From JBHEMK01 sp046262635 (GTDB taxonomy: Bacteria > Actinomycetota > Thermoleophilia > Gaiellales > Gaiellaceae), in contig JBHEMK010000195.1 of the NCBI GenBank assembly GCA_046262635.1, positions 1-11,010 of the forward strand: DNA of 11,010 bases. Direction: 5' to 3'. Position numbers and translations under genes: made by a program. The notes below the pieces were generated by a model. The model saw only the letters and a program-made list of their open reading frames with translations, did no database searches and was not told the origin of the DNA. Positions within the stretch are counted from its first letter, which is position 1, and every line of letters begins with the position of its first letter. Shown here piece after piece: positions 6,249 through 11,010 of this stretch.

Positions 6249-6414
6249 TTGTCGGTAGCGGCTACCCGGTCCGTCCTCACCGAGTTCGAGGCGAAAAACG
6301 CCTCGAGTTGCCGGCAACCCCCCGGACGAGAGCTTCCTCAGCGAGGTGGAGCAGCTCATGACACACACTCACCGAGAACTCGAGGCCTTCACCGACGCAC
6401 GCGCCGATGGCCGC
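6249..6414 (+). pseudogene. Possible second gene remnant (unrecognised)
   Basis: One frame reads TRSVLTEFEAKNAS up to about 6305, then a frame shifted by one base reads ESFLSEVEQLMTHTHREL from about 6328 and continues into the antisense of rdgB without its own stop. Both pieces look like helical protein rather than random translation. A TTG at 6249 follows AGGAGG by only 2-3 bases. The hairpin at 6286-6306 lies at the join. The evidence is weak, and the piece may belong to the same relic as the one just upstream. Confidence 0.22.
6286..6306 (-). terminator. Hairpin downstream of rdgB (possible terminator)
   Basis: A perfect 8-bp inverted repeat TCGAGGCG/CGCCTCGA encloses a 5-base loop (AAAAA on plus, TTTTT on minus), extendable by wobble pairs. 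It lies about 110 bp after the rdgB stop in the convergent gap and could end the murI-rph-mgtC-rdgB transcript, or transcription from either side. There is no T-run after the stem, so it would have to work as a stem-only terminator. Confidence 0.4.
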
Positions 6415-6996
6415 CTACGGGGCTCCCGCGGCGGACCCGGTCAACGCGGCGAGGAGCGCCGCGGCGGCGCGGGCTCGGTGGGAGTTGCCGCGCTTCCACT
6501 CGTCGCCGAGCTCGGCGACGGTGCGCTCCCCGTCCTCCGGGATGAAGACCGGGTCGTAGCCGAAACCCTCGTTCCCCGCCGGAAATCCGGCGATGCGGCC
6601 CTCGAGGACGCCGCTGCCCCGAAACTCCTCCCGCTCCGGCGAGAGGACGACGATCTCGCTGACGTAGCGTGCCCGCCGGTCCTCGACGCCGTCGAGTTCG
6701 ACGAGCAGACGGCCGACCGGGTCGCCGCCGCCAAAGCGGGCCGACCAGATGCCCGGGCGGCCGCCGAGGCCCTTGACCTCGACCCCGGAATCCTCCCCGA
6801 TCATCCATACGTCAGGGGGGCCGACCCTCCGCCCGAAGCGGGCCTTGGCGCGGGCGTTCTCGTAGTACGAGTCGCCGTCCTCCGCCGGATAGCCGTGCGC
6901 GGCGAGCCGCTCGATCGTCCAGCCGGGCAGGAGCCGCTCGAGCTCGCGGGCCTTGTGCTCGTTCGTCGAGCAGAGCGCCGCAGTCACTCCGTCCAT
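6415..6996 (-). CDS. rdgB: XTP/dITP diphosphatase (non-canonical purine NTP pyrophosphatase, RdgB/HAM1 family)
   Basis: Hydrolyses dITP, XTP and similar deaminated nucleotides to monophosphates, keeping them out of DNA and RNA. The 193-aa length is typical. Motifs in order are STNEHKARELERLL at 10-23 (nucleotide-binding T/N/K), YYENARAKA at 44-52 (metal-binding acidic E46), GEDSGVEVKGLGGRPG at 67-82 with the catalytic D69, GFGYDPVFIPEDGERTVAEL at 144-163, and SHRARA at 172-177 (base recognition). The ATG at 6996 overlaps the end of the mgtC gene by 13 bp. It is the last gene of the leftward operon; rph-rdgB neighbourhoods are common in bacteria. Confidence 0.95.
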   Translation of the reverse strand: MDGVTAALCSTNEHKARELERLLPGWTIERLAAHGYPAEDGDSYYENARAKARFGRRVGPPDVWMIGEDSGVEVKGLGGRPGIWSARFGGGDPVGRLLVELDGVEDRRARYVSEIVVLSPEREEFRGSGVLEGRIAGFPAGNEGFGYDPVFIPEDGERTVAELGDEWKRGNSHRARAAAALLAALTGSAAGAP

Positions 6997-7679
6997 CGCA
7001 CCTCCAGCACGCCCTCGACGTCGGCGACGGCGGAGACGAGCACGGGCGGCCGGCGCGCCTGCGGGAGCTCGACGAAGAGCTCGACGTTCCGGCGGTCGGC
7101 GTCCTGGCTGATCTCCATCGACTCGATCCGCCCGCCGGAGCGCTCGACGGCGTCGACGACCCCGGCGGGCGACTCACCCGAGGGCAGCTGGATCAGGAGG
7201 CGACCCGTCTCGCCTCGGAAGTGCCGCACGATCTTGAAGGCTGCGATCCGCAGAGGCCCCAGCGAGACGAGCGCGCCGGCGGTCGCGATGATCGCGGCGC
7301 TGTAGTAGCCCGCCCCGGAAGCCATGCCGATCGCGGCCACGAGCCACAGGGTTGCGGCGGTCGTCAATCCGCGGATCGAGAAGCCCTGGCGGATGATCGC
7401 GCCGGCACCGAGGAAACCGATGCCGCTGACGATCTGCGCCGCGATTCGGGTCGGATCCGCCCGCACGACGCTGCTGCCGTGGACCAGGAACTCGCGGAAG
7501 CCGTACGCGGAGACGATCGTGAAGAGCGCCGCCCCGACGGAGACGAGCATGTGCGTGCGCAGCCCGGCCTCACGGTCGCGCAGCTCCCGCTCCATCCCGA
7601 TGGCGCCACCCAGTCCGGCCGCGACCGCGAGCCGGAGCAGCACCTCGGCCCAGTGCAGCGAGGGTATGGCGCTAACCAA
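6984..7679 (-). CDS. MgtC/SapB-family membrane protein
   Basis: Inner-membrane protein of the MgtC/SapB family, linked in pathogens to growth in low Mg2+ and in macrophages; elsewhere its role is unclear. The family core is plain: LGGAIGMERELRDREAGLRT at 23-42, HMLVSVGAALFTIVSA at 43-58, RIAAQIVSGIGFLGAGAII at 78-96, and SIRGLTTAATLWLVAAIGMA at 101-120. A C-terminal cytosolic domain of about 80 residues follows, of the ACT-like type seen in longer members. I prefer the TTG at 7679 (231 aa, MVSAIPSLHWAEVLLRL), which overlaps the rph stop by 8 bp. The frame is open further upstream, but only over rph, and the next GTG would cut into the first helix. There is no Mg2+-sensing leader, since it is embedded between rph and rdgB. 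Confidence 0.88.
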   Translation of the reverse strand: MVSAIPSLHWAEVLLRLAVAAGLGGAIGMERELRDREAGLRTHMLVSVGAALFTIVSAYGFREFLVHGSSVVRADPTRIAAQIVSGIGFLGAGAIIRQGFSIRGLTTAATLWLVAAIGMASGAGYYSAAIIATAGALVSLGPLRIAAFKIVRHFRGETGRLLIQLPSGESPAGVVDAVERSGGRIESMEISQDADRRNVELFVELPQARRPPVLVSAVADVEGVLEVRWTE

Positions 7680-8385
7680 GCGGAACCGCCACCGCGGACG
7701 ACTGGGCCTCGCCGATCTCGGCGATGCCGTCGTCGGCCAGCGCGAGCAGCTCGTCGAGCAGCTCGCGGGTGAACGGATCGCGCTCGGCGGTGGCCTGCAC
7801 CTCGACAAGGCGCCCGTCGCCGCTCATGACGACGTTCATGTCGGTCTCCGCGGTCGAGTCCTCCGAGTAGTCGAGGTCGAGCAGCGCCACACCGCCCGAG
7901 ACGCCGACCGAGACCGCGGCAATCGAGTCGCGGAACGCCTTGGAAAGCCCGAACCGGTCGAGCGCGCGGCGGCCGGCGACGTACGCCCCGCAGATCGCGG
8001 CGCAGCGCGTGCCGCCATCGGCCTGGAGGACATCGCAGTCGAGCCAGAGCGTCCGCTCACCGAGCGCGTCAAAGTCGATGATCGCGCGGAGGGCCCGGCC
8101 GATCAGGCGCTGGATCTCCACCGTGCGCCCCCCCTGCTTGCCACGCGAGGCCTCGCGCTGGGTGCGGTCGCCGGTCGAAGCGGGCAGCAGCGAGTACTCC
8201 GCCGTCACCCAGCCGCGGCCTTTGCCGTAGAGCCAGCGGGGAACGCCCTCCTGGACGGAGGCGGTGCACAGAACCTTCGTCGCTCCCTGGTTCCACAGCA
8301 CCGCGCCGTGCGGCTGCTCGAGGAAATCCGTCTGGATGTCGAGGGGCCGGAGCTCGTCCGGCCTGCGCCCGTGAGCACGGCTCAC
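7672..8385 (-). CDS. rph: Ribonuclease PH
   Basis: Phosphorolytic 3'-5' exoribonuclease that trims tRNA 3' ends, active as a hexamer of dimers. I set the start at the GTG at 8385, giving 237 aa, the usual length, with the family N-terminus HGRRPDELRPLDI. Upstream sequence in this frame only overlaps murI. Motifs are GRGWVTAEYSLLPASTGDRTQRE at 56-78, GGRTVEIQRLIGRALR at 85-100 (the usual ..RTxEIQRLIGR), the phosphate-binding GGTR at 124-127, and the metal-site region DLDYSEDSTAETDMNVV. The GTG overlaps the murI stop as GTGA (8382-8385). murI-rph-rdgB linkage is well known from other Gram-positive genomes. Confidence 0.96.
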   Translation of the reverse strand: MSRAHGRRPDELRPLDIQTDFLEQPHGAVLWNQGATKVLCTASVQEGVPRWLYGKGRGWVTAEYSLLPASTGDRTQREASRGKQGGRTVEIQRLIGRALRAIIDFDALGERTLWLDCDVLQADGGTRCAAICGAYVAGRRALDRFGLSKAFRDSIAAVSVGVSGGVALLDLDYSEDSTAETDMNVVMSGDGRLVEVQATAERDPFTRELLDELLALADDGIAEIGEAQSSAVAVPLG

Positions 8386-9200
8386 GCCGCGGCCTCTTCG
8401 AGCTGAGCGATGGTCATGTGCTCGACTTCGCCGACCGGCAACTGGAGGAAGCGACGGCCGGCGACGCGGAACGCGGCCGGGTCGCCGGTCGTCAGGAAGC
8501 GGTAGATGCCCTCCCGCGCGGGCTCGTTCTCGATCCCCTTGCGGGCGAGCGTGCCTGCGACCTCGAGCGCCGTCTCCTCGGCGGAGAAGACGAGCGTGAC
8601 ATCGCGGCCGAAGACGCGCTGCAGAATCGGACGGATCAGCGGGTAGTGCGTACACCCGAGGATGACGGTGTCGACGAGCGCCTCCTTCAGGGGCGCTGCG
8701 TACTCGCGCACCGCGTCGAGCATCTCCTCGAAGGATGCGTCCTGCTCGATCAGCGGCACCAGCCGAGGACACGCCACGGGAACGAGCTCCACGCCCGCGT
8801 CGAGCGTCCGGACGAGCTCGGCGTAGCGCCCCGCCTCGACGGTCGCCTGAGTCGCTAAGAGGCCGACGCGCCGGTTGCGCGTGGCCTGGACGGCGGCGCG
8901 GGCCTCCGGAGTGATCACGCCGAGCACGGGCACGGACAGGCCGGCCTGCAGCTCCGGCAGCGCCGCCGAGGTCGCCGTGTTGCAGGCGGCCACGATCAGC
9001 TTCACGTCCTGCGCCTCAAGGTAGGCGCCGATCTCGCGGGCGAAGCGGCGCACCTCCCCGAGCGGCCGCGGCCCGTACGGGAGCCGCGCGTGATCGCCGA
9101 GGTAGAGGAAGTCCTCGTGGGGCATCGTCACGAGGCACTCGTGCAGGACGGTGAGACCGCCCACCCCGGAATCAAAGACGCCGATCGCGCGCGGATCCAT
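8382..9200 (-). CDS. murI: Glutamate racemase
   Basis: Converts L-glutamate to the D-glutamate needed for peptidoglycan stem peptides, in the cytosol, by a cofactor-independent two-cysteine mechanism. The 272-aa length is standard. FDSGVGGLTVL at 9-19, YLGDHARLPYG at 33-43, VAACNTAT at 70-77 with catalytic C73, and LGCTHYPL at 181-188 with the second catalytic C183 and H185 are all intact. The ATG at 9200 has no Shine-Dalgarno but lies 6 bases after a TAGAAT box, so a leaderless transcript is likely. It heads the operon murI-rph-mgtC-rdgB and is divergent from the hydrolase gene across 32 bp. Confidence 0.97.
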   Translation of the reverse strand: MDPRAIGVFDSGVGGLTVLHECLVTMPHEDFLYLGDHARLPYGPRPLGEVRRFAREIGAYLEAQDVKLIVAACNTATSAALPELQAGLSVPVLGVITPEARAAVQATRNRRVGLLATQATVEAGRYAELVRTLDAGVELVPVACPRLVPLIEQDASFEEMLDAVREYAAPLKEALVDTVILGCTHYPLIRPILQRVFGRDVTLVFSAEETALEVAGTLARKGIENEPAREGIYRFLTTGDPAAFRVAGRRFLQLPVGEVEHMTIAQLEEAAA

Positions 9201-9206
9201 CCGGCG

Positions 9207-9212
9207 ATTCTA
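9207..9212 (-). promoter_or_regulatory. Putative -10 box of the murI operon (TAGAAT)
   Basis: TAGAAT on the minus strand matches TATAAT at five of six positions and ends 6 bases before the ATG at 9200, fitting a leaderless start. No convincing -35 is found 16-18 bp upstream (CCACGA region). Confidence 0.5.
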
Positions 9213-9215
9213 GGC

Positions 9216-9221
9216 TAGGCT
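9216..9221 (+). promoter_or_regulatory. Putative -10 box of the hydrolase gene (TAGGCT)
   Basis: TAGGCT occurs twice in tandem (9211-9216 and 9216-9221, sharing a T). The second copy is 11 bases before the GTG at 9233, allowing a leader of only a few bases. The first copy overlaps the murI -10 box on the other strand, so the two promoters would compete or share RNA polymerase. Confidence 0.3.
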
Positions 9222-9232
9222 TCCGGCCGGTC

Positions 9233-10630
9233 GTGGGCCGCGGAATCCTTCTCTCACTCTGCGCGCTCGGCGCCGCGCTGGCTTGGACGGCCGCCGCATC
9301 GGCGAAGGCCGTTCCGACGGAAGAGACGTTGACGATGTCCGACGGCGTCCAGCTCGCCTGCACCTACTGGCAGCCGCTCGGGCTCGGGCCTGCGAAGGCG
9401 CCGGCGGTCATGCTCTTCCACGGCCTCGGGGGCAAGCGCCACGACATGGACGCCTTCGCCGATCGGCTCGGGGCGGCGGGGTACGCGTCGCTCGCATGCG
9501 ACGCGCGCGGCCACGGTCAGAGTGGCGGCCTCTTCGGCCTCGACGGCCCGCGGGACGTGCAGGACACGCGCGAGCTCTTCACCTGGCTCGGCTCGCAGGC
9601 TGCCGTCAACGGCTCGGAGATCGGTGCGCTGGGAATTTCGCTCGGTGGCGGCGCCGTCTGGGACGCGGCCGCGGCCGGCGTCCCCTTCAAGGCCATCGTC
9701 CCTGTGATCACGTGGACGAACCTCGCGCAGGCGCTCGCCCCGCAGGGTCTCGCGAAATCGGGGCTCGTCCTCTACCTGTCGCAGCTCGTGCCGCCGGCCC
9801 GCTTCGACCCCACGCTGCTCGCGGTGCTGCCGACGCTGCTCGGCGGCGGCGACCTCGGCACGTTCGCGGCGATCGCGGCCTCGCGCTCAGCCGGGCCGGC
9901 GCTCCCGCGGATCGGGACGCCGACGCTCCTGATCCAGGGCCGCCACGACTTCCTCTTCGACATTGACCAGGCGGCGGCCGCCTACCGCAGCCTTGCCGGG
10001 CCGAAGCGCTTCTACATCGGCGACCTCGGCCACCCACCCGCGCCAAACCCGGCGGCCGAGATGCCCTACTACTTCAGCCAGGCGAAGCTCTGGCTCGACC
10101 GCTTCCTCAAGAATGAGCGAAACGGGATCGACGCGCAACCGCGCGTGCTGCTCGCTGATGACCCGTGGACGGGCGCGGTCAAGTCCTACCGGACGCTGCC
10201 GCCGACGAGACGCGTGACGATCGTGCTGCCCGGCACGAGCCGGATCGCCCAGGGCGGCAAGGTCGCGCGCTCGGTCCGGCTCCGGACGCGCCCCGAGACA
10301 TTCGGCTCGGCGACCGTCTCGTTCAAGGCCTCGACGCGCACGTCCTGGAGCCATGTCGTCGCCGTCCTCTCCGCCGGCCGGACCGTGATCAGCGCCGGCG
10401 GGACGATGACGGCGCTCACGGCAGCGCCGAAGGAGGTCCGGATCAGGCTGCTGAGCGAGGCGGTGCGGATTCCAAAGGGCGCCCGGCTGACGCTCACGCT
10501 CGCGGCCACCTCGACCGCGCAGAGCTCCGGGAACCTCCTCTATGCGAAGGAGGTCGATGCGGGGTCGACGTTGACGATCGGTCAGGTCACGCTCTCGCTC
10601 CCGGTTTTGACGCGACCGATCTCGGGGTGA
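9233..10630 (+). CDS. Secreted alpha/beta hydrolase, X-Pro dipeptidyl-peptidase/CocE (S15) type
   Basis: A 465-aa exported serine hydrolase. The GTG at 9233 gives a signal peptide of about 26 residues ending ASAKA. The hydrolase core has the oxyanion motif FHGLGG at 62-67, CDARGHGQSGG at 89-99, the nucleophile elbow GISLGG with S136, a likely acid in GRHDFLFD (D239 or D243), and histidine H267 in GDLGHPP. From about 320 to the end lies a beta-rich domain with jelly-roll character, as in the C-terminal PepX_C domain of S15 peptidases and CocE esterases. Substrate cannot be told: peptides with proline or esters are both possible. Its stop overlaps the start of a substrate-binding protein gene (GTGA), which hints that the released product may be imported. 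Confidence 0.82.
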   Translation: MGRGILLSLCALGAALAWTAAASAKAVPTEETLTMSDGVQLACTYWQPLGLGPAKAPAVMLFHGLGGKRHDMDAFADRLGAAGYASLACDARGHGQSGGLFGLDGPRDVQDTRELFTWLGSQAAVNGSEIGALGISLGGGAVWDAAAAGVPFKAIVPVITWTNLAQALAPQGLAKSGLVLYLSQLVPPARFDPTLLAVLPTLLGGGDLGTFAAIAASRSAGPALPRIGTPTLLIQGRHDFLFDIDQAAAAYRSLAGPKRFYIGDLGHPPAPNPAAEMPYYFSQAKLWLDRFLKNERNGIDAQPRVLLADDPWTGAVKSYRTLPPTRRVTIVLPGTSRIAQGGKVARSVRLRTRPETFGSATVSFKASTRTSWSHVVAVLSAGRTVISAGGTMTALTAAPKEVRIRLLSEAVRIPKGARLTLTLAATSTAQSSGNLLYAKEVDAGSTLTIGQVTLSLPVLTRPISG

Positions 10631-11010
10631 AGCTGCCGCTCGTCCTCGCGGCGCTCGGCGCCGCGGTCCCGTCCGCGCTCGCAGCGGCCACGCCGGGCGG
10701 CGACTCAAGGCCGATTCTGCTCGGGACAACCGCACCCTTTCTCCGGGGCCGAGACGGCGTACGAACCGGTCGTCCTCGACCGCGAGGGCGTACTTCGACG
10801 AGGTCAACGCGCGCGGCGGGGTCTACGGCCGCAAGCTCGAGCTCAAGATCGAGGACGACGGCTACGACCCTTCCCGCACCGTGCAGGCGACGCGCAAGCT
10901 CGTCGAGGAGGACGGGGTGCTCGCGATGTTCGACACCGTCGGCACTGAGCAGGCCCTGGCCGTTCGGGCGTACCTGAACCAGCGCAGGGTTCCGCAGCTC
11001 TTCGTCGGCA
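10627..11010 (+). pseudogene. ABC-transporter substrate-binding protein, branched-chain amino-acid type, frameshifted and partial
   Basis: The gene starts with a GTG that overlaps the hydrolase stop by 4 bp and encodes a signal peptide (MKLPLVLAALGAAVPSALAAA) and then ILLGTTAP, the first strand of a type-I periplasmic binding protein (Peripla_BP_6/LivJ-like). Near 10738 the sense moves to the next frame (FSGAETAYEPVVLD), and near 10780 it moves again, to YFDEVNARGGVYGRKLEL, continuing to the window edge with EDDGYDPSRTVQATRKL and RVPQLFVG, all typical of the family. Each shift equals one extra base, a T in CCCTTTCTCC and a C in GACCGCG. The downstream frame is free of stops. Either the gene is dead or the sequence carries two errors. 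The C-terminal two thirds lie beyond the window. Confidence 0.78.

Larger units (their letters stand above)
5761..6414. other. Gene-poor convergent gap with coding-like debris
   Basis: This is the only long stretch without an intact gene, lying between the 3' ends of the yihY-like gene and rdgB. I see no RNA gene, repeat array or transposase. A short inverted repeat (CGACGG/CCGTCG, 5795-5811) just after yihY and a better hairpin at 6286-6306 could serve as terminators. Base composition is a little less GC-rich than the flanks. The plus strand holds amino-acid stretches with coding-like third positions, but they change frame; these are listed separately. Confidence 0.6.

Noticed and set aside
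8386..8772. N-terminal extension of the rph frame
   Set aside because: It overlaps murI, and the RNase PH N-terminus begins right at the GTG at 8385.

Overview
This is very GC-rich bacterial DNA with GTG/TTG starts, many 4-bp GTGA gene overlaps and housekeeping genes of actinobacterial type: a type-2 OMP decarboxylase, a Roadblock/LC7-like protein, and an RNase PH next to glutamate racemase. I infer a member of the Actinomycetota, perhaps a deep lineage such as Thermoleophilia/Gaiellales. That placement is a guess from style and gene content; no rRNA or tRNA is present to test it.

Layout. Bases 1-4844 are one leftward gene train. In transcription order it holds a Roadblock/LC7-like protein, a small one-helix membrane protein, orotate phosphoribosyltransferase (pyrE), an HU-type DNA-binding protein, OMP decarboxylase (pyrF), a membrane-anchored LysM protein, a D-Ala-D-Ala carboxypeptidase, and a PfkB sugar kinase of the 1-phosphofructokinase type that runs off the left edge. 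Two pyrimidine enzymes thus bracket a nucleoid protein, followed by two cell-envelope genes. Bases 4879-5760 encode a rightward YihY/BrkB-family membrane protein, divergent from the train across only 34 bp.

Bases 5761-6414 form a gap of about 650 bp between the convergent ends of yihY and rdgB. It has no intact gene, but pieces in shifted frames look like decayed coding DNA, and there is a clean hairpin. Bases 6415-9200 are a second leftward operon, murI-rph-mgtC-rdgB: peptidoglycan D-glutamate supply, tRNA 3' trimming, an MgtC/SapB membrane protein, and nucleotide-pool sanitation. Bases 9233-11010 run rightward with a secreted alpha/beta hydrolase of the X-Pro peptidase/CocE type, overlapped by the start of an ABC-type substrate-binding protein that carries two apparent 1-base insertions and is cut by the right edge.

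The genes are almost all recognisable housekeeping families. I see no phage, insertion sequence, CRISPR array or clearly new system. The points most worth a second look are the decayed stretch, the double frameshift in the binding-protein gene, the placement of HU and MgtC inside conserved operons, and -10-like boxes 6-7 bases upstream of three start codons that suggest leaderless transcripts.
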